From Modestobacter sp. (GTDB lineage: Bacteria; Actinomycetota; Actinomycetes; Mycobacteriales; Geodermatophilaceae): 12,239 nt of DNA. Of this stretch, positions 6,013 through 12,239 are shown one piece after another. The DNA lies in assembly GCA_025963425.1 (NCBI GenBank), contig JAOPUQ010000218.1, positions 1-12,239 on the forward strand. The letters run 5' to 3'. The position numbers and the translations under genes were made by a program. The first letter of the stretch is position 1. Each line of letters starts with the position of its first letter. The notes beneath the pieces were generated by a model, which saw only the letters and a program-made list of their open reading frames with translations, was not told the origin of the DNA and made no database searches.

Positions 6013-6054
6013 CGGCGCCGCTCCCCATCGCCCCTCGGGCGGGGAGCGGCGCCG
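6013..6054 (+). terminator. 14-bp hairpin between rpsB and tsf
   Basis: CGGCGCCGCTCCCC (6013-6026) pairs perfectly with GGGGAGCGGCGCCG (6041-6054) around a 14-nt loop, eight bases after the rpsB stop. No T-run follows. It is either a partial terminator that sets the S2:EF-Ts ratio or a 3'-end stabiliser; tsf may still be reached by read-through. Confidence 0.6.
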
Positions 6055-6097
6055 CCGCACGTCCGCACCCCAGCACCACCAGACCAGAGGAAGTGAC

Positions 6098-6913
6098 ATG
6101 CCTGCCTTCACCGCAGCCGACGTGAAGCGTCTCCGCGACGCCACCGGCGCCGGCATGATGGACTGCAAGAAGGCCCTCACCGAGGCCGATGGCGACTACG
6201 ACAAGGCCGTCGAGTTCCTGCGGGTCAAGGGCGCCAAGGACGTCGGCAAGCGCCTGGAGCGCTCGACCACCAACGGTGTGGTCGTCAGCCGCGACGGCGC
6301 CCTGCTCGAGCTCGACTGCGAGACCGACTTCGTCGCCAAGAACGCCGAGTTCGTGAAGCTGGCCGAGCGCCTGCTGGACGTCGTCCTGGCCGAGAAGCCG
6401 GCCGACGTGCCGGCCCTGCTGGCCACCGAGGTCGACGGCCAGACCGTCGCTGCCCTGGTCGAGTCCGAGTCCGCGCGCATCGGCGAGAAGCTCGTGCTGT
6501 CCCGCTTCGCCGTCTTCGAGGGCACGACCGCGACCTACCTGCACAAGCGCGCCACCGACCTGCCGCCGGCCATCGGTGTCGCCGTGCAGTACTCCGGGGG
6601 CAGCGAGGACAGCGCGCGCAGCCTGGCGATGCACATCGCCGCGGCCCGCCCGCGCTACCTCACCCGCGAGGAGGTCCCGGCCGACGCGATCGAGAGCGAG
6701 CGCCGGGTCGCCGAGCAGACGGCCAAGGAGGAGGGCAAGCCCGAGCAGGCGATCAGCAAGATCGTCGAAGGCCGGATCAACGCCTACTTCAAGGATTTCG
6801 TCCTGCTCGATCAGCCCTCGATCACCGAGCCGAAGCGGACCGTCAAGCAGGTCATCGCCGACGCCGGCCTGACCGTCGAGCGCTTCGCCCGGTTCGAGAT
6901 CGGCCAGGCCTGA
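6098..6913 (+). CDS. tsf: Translation elongation factor Ts
   Basis: EF-Ts is the nucleotide exchange factor that displaces GDP from EF-Tu in the cytoplasm. The 271-residue protein has the N-terminal UBA-like module (TAADVKRLRDATGAGMMDCK, residues 5-24), then the signature TDFVAKN at 76-82 whose Asp-Phe pair inserts near the EF-Tu Mg site. The two-part core and the C-terminal module (residues 220-271: NAYFKDFVLLDQPSI, VKQVIADAGLTVERFARFEIG) complete a full-length family member. The start is ATG 6098 with AGAGGAAG (6086-6093), a good ribosome binding site 4 nt upstream. It follows rpsB by 92 bp with a hairpin between, the arrangement found across bacteria. Nothing unusual is seen in the sequence. 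Confidence 0.97.
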   Translation: MPAFTAADVKRLRDATGAGMMDCKKALTEADGDYDKAVEFLRVKGAKDVGKRLERSTTNGVVVSRDGALLELDCETDFVAKNAEFVKLAERLLDVVLAEKPADVPALLATEVDGQTVAALVESESARIGEKLVLSRFAVFEGTTATYLHKRATDLPPAIGVAVQYSGGSEDSARSLAMHIAAARPRYLTREEVPADAIESERRVAEQTAKEEGKPEQAISKIVEGRINAYFKDFVLLDQPSITEPKRTVKQVIADAGLTVERFARFEIGQA

Positions 6914-6932
6914 GCTACGGCACCCGTACCAC

Positions 6933-6973
6933 CCACCGGCCCCGTCCCCCCTTCGCGGGGACGGGGCCGGTGG
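6933..6973 (+). terminator. 17-bp perfect hairpin terminator after tsf
   Basis: CCACCGGCCCCGTCCCC (6933-6949) pairs without mismatch with GGGGACGGGGCCGGTGG (6957-6973) around a 7-nt loop, 19 bases after the tsf stop. It is the most stable hairpin seen in the window. There is no T-run, as is typical in high-GC actinobacteria. It probably separates rpsB-tsf from pyrH. Confidence 0.8.
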
Positions 6974-7056
6974 CCTGTGCGGCCCCCGCACGGCCCGCCG
7001 TCCCGTCCTGGGATGCGGCAGGATCGACGCAGACGACACCGACCCGAGGGACCCCA

Positions 7057-7845
7057 GTGACCGACACGCATGCGCCCGCCCAGCCCGAGGGGCTGCTGTC
7101 CGCGCCCACCGCCTTCGCCCCGCCAGAGGCGGGTGGCTACTCGCGGGTGCTCCTCAAGCTCTCCGGTGAGGCGTTCGGTGGCGGCAGCGTGGGCGTGGAC
7201 GCGGGCATCGTGCGCAGCATCGCCGAGCAACTGGCCGCGGTCGTGCACGCCGGGACGCAGGTCGCCGTCGTCGTCGGTGGGGGCAACTTCTTCCGCGGTG
7301 CGGAGCTCTCCCAGGCCGGCATGGACCGGGAGCACGCCGACTACATGGGCATGCTCGGCACGGTGATGAACTGCCTGGCGCTGCAGGACTTCTGCGAGAA
7401 GGCCGGCCTGGAGACCCGCGTGCAGACCGCGATCACCATGGGCCAGGTCGCCGAGCCCTACATCCCGCGCAAGTCCGTGCGGCACATGGAGAAGGGCCGG
7501 CTGGTCATCTTCGGCGCCGGCGCGGGCATGCCCTACTTCTCCACCGACACCGTCGCCGCGCAACGGGCCCTGGAGATCGGCTGCCAGGTGCTGCTCATGG
7601 CCAAGAACGGGGTGGACGGCGTCTACGACGACGATCCGCGCACCAATCCGGCGGCGACCATGTACGAGAACCTCGACTACGGCACCGTGCTGGCCAAACA
7701 GCTCAAGGTGGCCGACGCGACCGCGATCAGCCTGTGCATGGACAACGAGATGCCCATCGTGGTGTTCAACCTGCTGGAGGACGGCAACATCGCACGGGCG
7801 GTCGCAGGTGAGAGGATCGGCACGCTGATCAGTCAGCCGGCCTGA
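7057..7845 (+). CDS. pyrH: Uridylate (UMP) kinase
   Basis: PyrH phosphorylates UMP to UDP with ATP, an essential pyrimidine step; the bacterial hexamer belongs to the amino-acid kinase fold and is typically controlled by GTP and UTP. The 262-residue product has a poorly conserved N-terminal extension of about 28 residues before VLLKLSGEAFGG (31-42). Then follow VVGGGNFFRG (72-81) at the phosphate-binding region, MGQVAEPYIPRK, FGAGAGMPYFSTDTVAAQRALE (TDT at 163-165), and KNGVDGVYDDDPR. The GTG at 7057 is preferred: GAGGG (7046-7050) lies 6 nt upstream, while the longer frame back to 6970 would start inside the hairpin stem. The gap of 143 bp from tsf includes that hairpin, so pyrH may have its own promoter, which I could not define. 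Confidence 0.95.
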   Translation: MTDTHAPAQPEGLLSAPTAFAPPEAGGYSRVLLKLSGEAFGGGSVGVDAGIVRSIAEQLAAVVHAGTQVAVVVGGGNFFRGAELSQAGMDREHADYMGMLGTVMNCLALQDFCEKAGLETRVQTAITMGQVAEPYIPRKSVRHMEKGRLVIFGAGAGMPYFSTDTVAAQRALEIGCQVLLMAKNGVDGVYDDDPRTNPAATMYENLDYGTVLAKQLKVADATAISLCMDNEMPIVVFNLLEDGNIARAVAGERIGTLISQPA

Positions 7846-7866
7846 CCCGGCCGCGACCCTCGGCAC

Positions 7867-7900
7867 GGTGTGGGCGAGGGCCGCCGGACCCGCCCACACC
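7867..7900 (+). terminator. 10-bp hairpin between pyrH and frr
   Basis: GGTGTGGGCG (7867-7876) pairs perfectly with CGCCCACACC (7891-7900) around a 14-nt loop, 21 bases after the pyrH stop and 66 bases before frr. No T-run follows. It could be a partial terminator or attenuator. Confidence 0.5.
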
Positions 7901-7966
7901 CGCGCACAGCTCTGGACCACCCACCGGCCACCGCGGCAGCACCGCCGCCGCAAGGAGGAGAACCCC

Positions 7967-8524
7967 GTGATCGACGACACCCAGCTCGATGCCGAGGAGC
8001 GGATGGACAAGGCCCTGTCGGTCGCCCGCGAGGACCTCGGCTCCGTGCGCACCGGCCGCGCCGCCCCGTCGATGTTCAACAAGGTCGTCGTGGACTACTA
8101 CGGCGCCTACACGCCGGTCCCGCAGATGGCCTCCATCTCGGTTCCCGAGGCGCGGATGGCGGTCATCAAGCCCTACGACATGACCCAGCTGCAGGCCATC
8201 GAGCGGGCGATCCGCGACTCCGACCTCGGCGTGAACCCGACGAACGACGGCTCGATCATCCGGGTCGTCTTCCCCCAGCTGACCGAGGACCGGCGCCGCG
8301 ACCTGGTCAAGGTCGCACGGTCCAAGGGCGAGGACGCCAAGGTGGCGATCCGCAACATCCGCCGGCGGTCGAAGGAAGAGCTGGACCGGATCTCCAAGGA
8401 CGGCGAGGCCGGCGAGGACGACGTGCGCCGCGCGGAGAAGGAGCTCGACGACCTCACCTCCGCCCACGTCGCCCTCATCGACGAGGCGATAAAGAACAAG
8501 GAAGCCGAGCTGCTGGACGTCTGA
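7967..8524 (+). CDS. frr: Ribosome recycling factor
   Basis: RRF works with EF-G to split the post-termination ribosome. At 185 residues it has exactly the family's usual length. The three-helix-bundle stem includes RMDKALSVAREDLGSVRTGRA (12-31), and the hinge leads into a small beta domain with PVPQMASISVPEARMAVIKPYD (50-71) and AIRDSDLGVNPTNDGSIIRV (81-100). The final helices hold LTEDRRRDLVKVARSKGEDAK and AVRNIRRRSKEELD-like sequence (127-140). The GTG at 7967 has AAGGAGG at 7952-7958, 8 nt upstream, the best ribosome binding site in the window; the frame upstream is noise. It lies 20 bp ahead of cdsA and is probably co-transcribed with it. Confidence 0.97.
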   Translation: MIDDTQLDAEERMDKALSVAREDLGSVRTGRAAPSMFNKVVVDYYGAYTPVPQMASISVPEARMAVIKPYDMTQLQAIERAIRDSDLGVNPTNDGSIIRVVFPQLTEDRRRDLVKVARSKGEDAKVAIRNIRRRSKEELDRISKDGEAGEDDVRRAEKELDDLTSAHVALIDEAIKNKEAELLDV

Positions 8525-8544
8525 GCCGAAGCACGCGGCAGCCG

Positions 8545-9777
8545 ATGGCCCGCACCCGCCCGTCTCCCGAACCCGCCCGCCGGGGTCGGGGTCCTGACAC
8601 CGGTCCCCTGCGCCGGGTCGGGCCCCCGCCGCTGCCGCCGCGGAGTGCGCCGGACACCGCACAGCTGCCGGCGGTCGCCGCGCCGCCGCCGAACGTCCCG
8701 CCGATGCCCGCCGGGGCCTCGGACGAGCCGACCGAGGACCAGGTCGGTGGCTGGTTCGCCGCCGACCCCGAGGACCCGGACGGCGACGCGGACGGCGACC
8801 GGGACGGGAACGCGGAGCACGACGGCCCTGCCGCCGACCCGGACCCCTGGAACGACGGCGCGGACCCCGACGGCCCTCCGCTGACCGCACTTCCGGACGC
8901 CCCGGGTGCCGAGGCCACCGGCGCCGAGGTGCTCGACGTCCCGGGCGGGCCGCCTGCGACGGCGAGCACCGGCCGGGCCGGCCGGGACATGGCCGCGGCG
9001 ATCAGTGTGGGGCTCGGGCTGGCCGCGGTGATCCTGCTGGCGCTGCTGATCTGGCGGCCGGCGTTCCTGCTGGTGCTCACCGCGGCGGTGCTGATCAGCG
9101 TGGTCGAGCTGACCCGGGCGCTGGCCAAGGGCGGCTACCGCCCGGCCCTGCCGCCCCTGGTGGTCGGCTCCCTGGCGATCGTCGCGCTGGCGTGGACCCG
9201 CGGCCCCACCGGCCTGGTGGTCGCCTTCCTGCTCACCACCTTCGCCGTCCTGCTGTGGCGGCTCGGCGACGGGCCGGTCGGCTACCTGCGCGACGCCTCC
9301 GCGGCGGTCCTCGTCGCCCTCTACGTCCCGCTGCTGGCCGGCTTCGCGGTGCTCCTGCTGGCCCCCGACGACGGTGTCGCGCGGGTGCTCACCTTCATCG
9401 GGCTCGTGGTGTGCAGCGACGTCGGTGGTTTCGCCGCCGGCGTGCTGGCCGGCAAGCACCCCCTGGCCAAGTCGGTCAGCCCCAAGAAGTCCTGGGAGGG
9501 GCTCGGTGGGTCGGTGGCGGCCTGCGTGCTCCTCGGCACCCTGCTGGTCACCCTCACCTTCCACGGGCCGTGGTGGGGCGGCGTGCTGTTCGGGGTGGCC
9601 ATGGCGCTCACCGCCACCCTGGGCGACCTGGGGGAATCACTGGTCAAGCGCGACCTGGCCATCAAGGACATGGGCGACCTGCTGCCCGGTCACGGTGGGC
9701 TGATGGACCGGATGGACTCCCTGCTGCCCTCGGCGGCGGTCGCCTACCTCGTGCTGTCGCTCGTCGCCCCGGTCTGA
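8545..9777 (+). CDS. cdsA: Phosphatidate cytidylyltransferase (CDP-diacylglycerol synthase) with a long disordered N-terminus
   Basis: CdsA makes CDP-diacylglycerol from phosphatidate and CTP at the membrane, the branch point for phosphatidylinositol, phosphatidylglycerol and related lipids. The 410-residue protein starts with about 148 residues rich in Pro, Asp and Ala, including an Asp cluster DPDGDADGDRDG (77-88). Eight or so membrane spans fill 150-410. Diagnostic motifs are SDVGGFAAGVLAGKH (291-305), SPKKSWEGLGGS (312-323), and the family signature S365-LVKR-x4-KD-x4-LPGHGG-LMDRMD ending at 391. The catalytic region is complete. Typical bacterial CdsA is about 270-310 residues, so the tail is an addition. 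The ATG at 8545 is 20 bp after frr with only a weak ribosome binding site. Its 3' end overlaps the convergent downstream gene by 34 bp. Confidence 0.93.
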   Translation: MARTRPSPEPARRGRGPDTGPLRRVGPPPLPPRSAPDTAQLPAVAAPPPNVPPMPAGASDEPTEDQVGGWFAADPEDPDGDADGDRDGNAEHDGPAADPDPWNDGADPDGPPLTALPDAPGAEATGAEVLDVPGGPPATASTGRAGRDMAAAISVGLGLAAVILLALLIWRPAFLLVLTAAVLISVVELTRALAKGGYRPALPPLVVGSLAIVALAWTRGPTGLVVAFLLTTFAVLLWRLGDGPVGYLRDASAAVLVALYVPLLAGFAVLLLAPDDGVARVLTFIGLVVCSDVGGFAAGVLAGKHPLAKSVSPKKSWEGLGGSVAACVLLGTLLVTLTFHGPWWGGVLFGVAMALTATLGDLGESLVKRDLAIKDMGDLLPGHGGLMDRMDSLLPSAAVAYLVLSLVAPV

Positions 9778-10895
9778 TCCGTCGGCCGAGCGACGTCCCA
9801 GCTCTGGTCGACCACGGTGAAGCCCCGGCGGGCGTACCAGTGCCGTGGCCAGTCCAGCGCGGCGGCGGTCAGCACCACGAGGTCGCAGCCTGCCCGCCTG
9901 GCCTTCGTCAGTGCACCTGCCAGGACCGCGTCGGCGTACCCGCGACCGCGGGCGGCCGGGTCGGTGAGGACCGAGTCGACCGCGGCCGTCGCCCCGTCCA
10001 TCCGCAGCTGACCGGCGGCGACCACGTCGCCGTCCACCCGGACGGCGAGGTCGATCACCCGCACCACCCGGTCGTTGCGGTGCTCGCGCCCCACCAGCTG
10101 ACCGACCACGTCATCCGGATCGGTGACCGTGCCTGCCAGCTCACGCCGCCACGAGGAGTCCCACAGGCGGTGCACCGCGACCTGGGGCACGACCTCGGCC
10201 GGTGGCCCACCGGCCGGCTGCGACCCGGCGCCGTCCAGCCAGCGGGCCATCACCACGGCCGGGGAGACCGTCCAGCCCCGCCGCTGGAGCTCCTCCGCGA
10301 CCGGACCGGCATCCGGCCAGAGCAGGGTGGCTGCGTGGTCGGGCCAGCGGGCTTCGGCCGCCAGCTGCGCGGTGGTCGCCGCGACCACGTCCGCGTCGAC
10401 GGCCCCGGTGAGCAGCAGCCGGTTGTCCGTGCGCGAGTGCGGGAACGCCGGGTCCAGGACGGCGAATCCGCCGGGCAGGTCGCGTACCTCGGCGGCCCGG
10501 CGGGTGGGCAGCGACACGGCCAGCGCGCGGGCCCGCGCCGCGGCGTCGCCGGGGGAGGGCAGCTCGGCCACGACCGTCGGCCGCCAGGGCAGCACCGCCA
10601 GCACCGCCGAGGTCGGCAGCGGCCCGTAGAGGTGGGGGAACCGCATCGACGCCGGGTCGCCCGGCACGCCCGGCTCGAAGCGGACGGGCGCGCTCAGCCG
10701 GGTCGGGTCGACGACCAGTGCGACCACGTCCCGCCGGCCGGGGAACAGCCGCTCCGCGGGCAGGTGCGCCTGTGCGGGCGTGGACAGGTGCACGAAATCG
10801 GCCTCGGCCGGCGACGGTGGGGTCAGGGCGCCGGTGTCGAGCGCCGTCCGCCACTCCGCCGGGGCCGTCAGGTGGAGCAGCACAGCGTCGTCCAT
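9744..10895 (-). CDS. DUF952 domain fused to a two-part GNAT-like acetyltransferase
   Basis: The 383-residue protein starts at ATG 10895. Residues 4-103 match DUF952: AVLLHLTAPAEW, PAEADFVHLSTPAQ, LVVDPTRL, VRFEP and RFPHLYGPLP with conserved histidines at 8, 36 and 88. Residues about 130-225 look like a decayed GNAT half (ATLLWPDAGPVAEELQRRGWTV). Residues about 235-365 form a more complete GNAT domain with the acetyl-CoA loop AARGRGYADAVLAGAL (R316, G317, G319), VLTAAALDW and HWYARRGF. GNAT enzymes move acetyl groups from acetyl-CoA to amines; substrate unknown. DUF952 has no settled function. A longer start at 10997 would run across the divergent gene's start and is rejected. CAGGCT lies 7 nt before the start, hinting at a leaderless mRNA, with no good -35. 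The stop overlaps cdsA's 3' end. Confidence 0.85.
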   Translation of the reverse strand: MDDAVLLHLTAPAEWRTALDTGALTPPSPAEADFVHLSTPAQAHLPAERLFPGRRDVVALVVDPTRLSAPVRFEPGVPGDPASMRFPHLYGPLPTSAVLAVLPWRPTVVAELPSPGDAAARARALAVSLPTRRAAEVRDLPGGFAVLDPAFPHSRTDNRLLLTGAVDADVVAATTAQLAAEARWPDHAATLLWPDAGPVAEELQRRGWTVSPAVVMARWLDGAGSQPAGGPPAEVVPQVAVHRLWDSSWRRELAGTVTDPDDVVGQLVGREHRNDRVVRVIDLAVRVDGDVVAAGQLRMDGATAAVDSVLTDPAARGRGYADAVLAGALTKARRAGCDLVVLTAAALDWPRHWYARRGFTVVDQSWDVARPTDQTGATSDSTR

Positions 10896-10925
10896 GGCCG
10901 CCAGCCTGCCGCAGCGCCGGCCTGC

Positions 10926-10950
10926 GCCCGGGCATGGCAGCATCCCGGGC
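10926..10950. promoter_or_regulatory. Inverted repeat between divergent genes
   Basis: GCCCGGG (10926-10932) and CCCGGGC (10944-10950) form a perfect 7-bp inverted repeat, with an inner ATG/CAT pairing around GCAG. It fills most of the 56-bp gap between the DUF952-GNAT start (10895) and the methyltransferase start (10952). It could be an operator shared by both genes or a hairpin at the methyltransferase start. No confident promoter was found in the gap. Confidence 0.35.
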
Positions 10951-10951
10951 C

Positions 10952-11608
10952 ATGGTCGAGGAGGCGGGTCGGGGCCCGACCGAGTGGGGCGAGGCACCCG
11001 TCGGGGTGGGGCCGTGGCGGGGTCCGTGGCCGGACGACGCCCGCTACGACCGCGAGCTGCTGGCCGGCGGGGACCGCCGCAACGTCGTCGACCGGTACCG
11101 CTACTGGACGCTCGAGGCGATCGTCGCCGACCTGGACCGGCTGCGGCACCCCTTCCACGTGGCCATCGAGAACTTCGGGCACGACCTGAACATCGGGACC
11201 GTCGTGCGCACCGCCAACGCCTTCCTCGCCGCCGAGGTGCACGTCGTGGGCCGCCGCCGCTGGAACCGCCGGGGGGCGATGGTGACCGACCGGTACCAGC
11301 ACCTGCGTCACCACGAGGACGCGACTGCGCTGGGGGAGCACGCAGAGCAGCGGGGACTCGTCGTGGTCGCCGTGGACAACGGGCCCGGCGCCGTCCCCCT
11401 GGAGACGGTCGACCTGCCCCGGCAGTGTGTCCTGCTCTTCGGCGAGGAGGGCCCCGGGCTCACCCCCGCGGCGCGGGCCGCGGCCGGGCTCACCGTGTCG
11501 ATCTCCCAGTTCGGGTCGACCCGCTCGCTGAACGCCGGTGTCGCGGCCGGGATCGCCATGCACGCCTGGATCCGGCAGCACGCGGACCTGTCCCGCGCCA
11601 TGTCGTGA
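10952..11608 (+). CDS. SPOUT-superfamily (SpoU/TrmH) RNA 2'-O-ribose methyltransferase
   Basis: The 218-residue protein carries all three SpoU motifs. Motif 1 is NFGHDLNIGTVVRTANAF (74-91, with N74 and R86), motif 2 is LFGEEGPGLTP (162-172, with E166), and motif 3 is STRSLNAGVAAGIAMHAW (189-206, with S192 and N194). Together they form the trefoil knot that binds S-adenosylmethionine in a dimer. Such enzymes methylate a ribose 2'-OH in tRNA or rRNA; the exact site cannot be told from sequence. The N-terminal 65 residues contain no L30-like substrate-binding domain of the RlmB kind, but a Pro/Gly-rich region and DRRNVVDRYRYWTLEAI. ATG 10952 is used; ATG 10934 is an equal alternative adding six residues, and neither has a clear ribosome binding site. 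It is divergent from the DUF952-GNAT gene. Confidence 0.88.
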   Translation: MVEEAGRGPTEWGEAPVGVGPWRGPWPDDARYDRELLAGGDRRNVVDRYRYWTLEAIVADLDRLRHPFHVAIENFGHDLNIGTVVRTANAFLAAEVHVVGRRRWNRRGAMVTDRYQHLRHHEDATALGEHAEQRGLVVVAVDNGPGAVPLETVDLPRQCVLLFGEEGPGLTPAARAAAGLTVSISQFGSTRSLNAGVAAGIAMHAWIRQHADLSRAMS

Positions 11609-11768
11609 CGAAGTGTGACGACTGCATGGCTGTTCGTTGGTCGATCTCCCTAGTCGTGCCTGCCGAGGCACACCGACCGCGCCGAGCAGCATGACCCTGC
11701 TGGGTCCGGTCGCCTGAGCCTCGGTCACGTCGGTGGCCGGCAGGACGACCGCCGGGGGAGGAGCGGTC

Positions 11769-12239
11769 GTGGCAACAGGAACGCAGTCCGAGCCCGGGTC
11801 AGGAGTCGACGAGCCGTCGCCTGCCGAGCCGCTGACCGACGCCGAGGGGACCCCGCCGCCGGCTGTGGACCGGACGGACTGGGACGAGGAGTGGCTGCCC
11901 GGCTGGCTGGCTGTCGACGACCTGGTCGACCGGGACGACGTCGAGCCCGAGCCCGAGCCCGAGCCCGAGGTCGAGCCCGAGCCGGAGATCCAGGCCGTGG
12001 TCGCGGACGAGCCGGTCGAGGAGCAGCCGGCGGACGAGATCCGCTGGGCGGAGCTCCCGGTCGACGACCTCCCTCCAGCACCTGCCGACGCGCTCCCGCC
12101 CGTGCCCCGCCGCCGGGCCCGCGTGCTGCTTCCGCTGGCCGCGCTGGTCATCGCCGGTGGGTTCGCCGTGGTGCACTCCGTGACCGGCGCCGGCCCGGCC
12201 GAACCGGCCCCGGCGGCAGCGGTGCACTCGGACAGCGGC
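11769..12239 (+). CDS. Acidic Pro/Glu-repeat single-span membrane protein, N-terminal part (runs off the window)
   Basis: From GTG 11769 the frame is open to the window end, giving 157 residues. GGGGGAGGAG (11754-11763) ends 5 nt upstream, a strong ribosome binding site. The first 110 residues are acidic and Pro-rich: VDRTDWDEEWLPGWLAVDDLVD, then a run of Glu-Pro pairs (59-73), then DEPVEEQPADEIRWAELPVDD. A basic stretch PRRRAR (113-118) precedes one hydrophobic span, VLLPLAALVIAGGFAVVHSV (119-138), then Ala/Pro-rich sequence begins. Topology is N-terminus inside with the main part outside. Proteins of this plan in actinobacteria often carry an extracytoplasmic cell-wall domain such as a resuscitation-promoting factor, transglycosylase or peptidase, but that part is not in the window. 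I give no function. Confidence 0.75.
   Translation, partial: MATGTQSEPGSGVDEPSPAEPLTDAEGTPPPAVDRTDWDEEWLPGWLAVDDLVDRDDVEPEPEPEPEVEPEPEIQAVVADEPVEEQPADEIRWAELPVDDLPPAPADALPPVPRRRARVLLPLAALVIAGGFAVVHSVTGAGPAEPAPAAAVHSDSG
11943..11987 (+). repeat. Hexanucleotide tandem repeat coding Glu-Pro pairs
   Basis: Four exact GAGCCC units (11943-11966), then GAG GTC, then GAGCCC GAGCCG GAG to 11987. The encoded run is EPEPEPEPEVEPEPE. Six-base units keep the frame if the tract expands or contracts. Confidence 0.85.

Noticed and set aside
4644..6068. Minus-strand open frame reading through rpsB into the M23 gene, which would make a 647-residue protein
   Set aside because: The upstream part is antisense to rpsB and is Gly/Leu/Arg low-complexity sequence; the signal peptide beginning at GTG 4643 fits a short secreted protein.
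5741..7039. A 432-codon minus-strand frame across the rpsB tail and tsf
   Set aside because: It is antisense to two conserved genes and its Ala/Gly repeats mirror the S2 tail repeats; no family resemblance.
10954..10997. N-terminal extension of the DUF952-GNAT protein starting at 10997
   Set aside because: It would run over the methyltransferase start and is Pro/Arg-rich with no DUF952 similarity; the ATG at 10895 begins directly at the domain.
11799..12227. Minus-strand frame opposite the acidic membrane protein, rich in Gly-Leu repeats
   Set aside because: Its Gly-Leu repeats are the antisense reading of the Glu-Pro codons; the plus-strand frame has the strong ribosome binding site and a membrane span.

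Overview
This is a contiguous stretch of high-GC actinobacterial chromosome. GTG starts are frequent, C/G dominates third codon positions, and the gene order ComM-like / dprA / xerC / whiG / M23 peptidase / rpsB-tsf-pyrH-frr-cdsA is the conserved actinobacterial order also known around Streptomyces whiG and rpsB. Base composition and the protein sequences would fit Geodermatophilaceae (Blastococcus, Geodermatophilus, Modestobacter) or a near relative, but that placement is a judgement from reading, not a search. I see no IS element, CRISPR array, complete tRNA or rRNA gene, or phage cluster. This is mainly core genome.

Layout. 1-246: the 3' end of a ComM/YifB-type AAA+ ATPase gene, overlapping dprA (243-1448) by four bases. 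1541-2500: a XerC-type tyrosine recombinase, apparently served by its own leaderless promoter. 2559-3356: a WhiG/FliA-class sigma factor, preceded by a hairpin and a possible 17-codon leader frame. 3357-3531: a hairpin, a short stretch resembling a truncated tRNA-Ala 5' end, and a 14-bp near-palindrome. 3532-4041: a four-helix membrane protein of unknown function. It converges on a minus-strand secreted M23/LytM-like protein (4125-4643), with a strong two-tier hairpin between them.

4644-4961 is a divergent regulatory gap and the structured leader of rpsB. Then come rpsB (4962-6005), tsf (6098-6913), pyrH (7057-7845), frr (7967-8524) and cdsA (8545-9777). These encode ribosomal protein S2, elongation factor Ts, UMP kinase, ribosome recycling factor and CDP-diacylglycerol synthase. 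The rpsB-tsf, tsf-pyrH and pyrH-frr junctions each hold a perfect GC-rich hairpin with no T-run, suggesting graded read-through or attenuation within a growth-linked cluster.

9744-10895 (minus) encodes a three-part protein, DUF952 plus two GNAT-like domains, whose 3' end overlaps cdsA by 34 bp. It is divergent from a SPOUT-family RNA methyltransferase (10952-11608). From 11769 to the window end runs the start of an acidic, Pro/Glu-repeat protein with one membrane helix, cut off by the window edge.

The main points of interest are the DUF952-GNAT-GNAT fusion, an M23 protein that keeps its zinc ligands but has lost both usual catalytic histidines, the leader frame and hairpin in front of whiG, the structured rpsB leader, the low-complexity extensions on S2 and CdsA, and the tRNA-Ala-like remnant. 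None of these amounts to a demonstrably new system.
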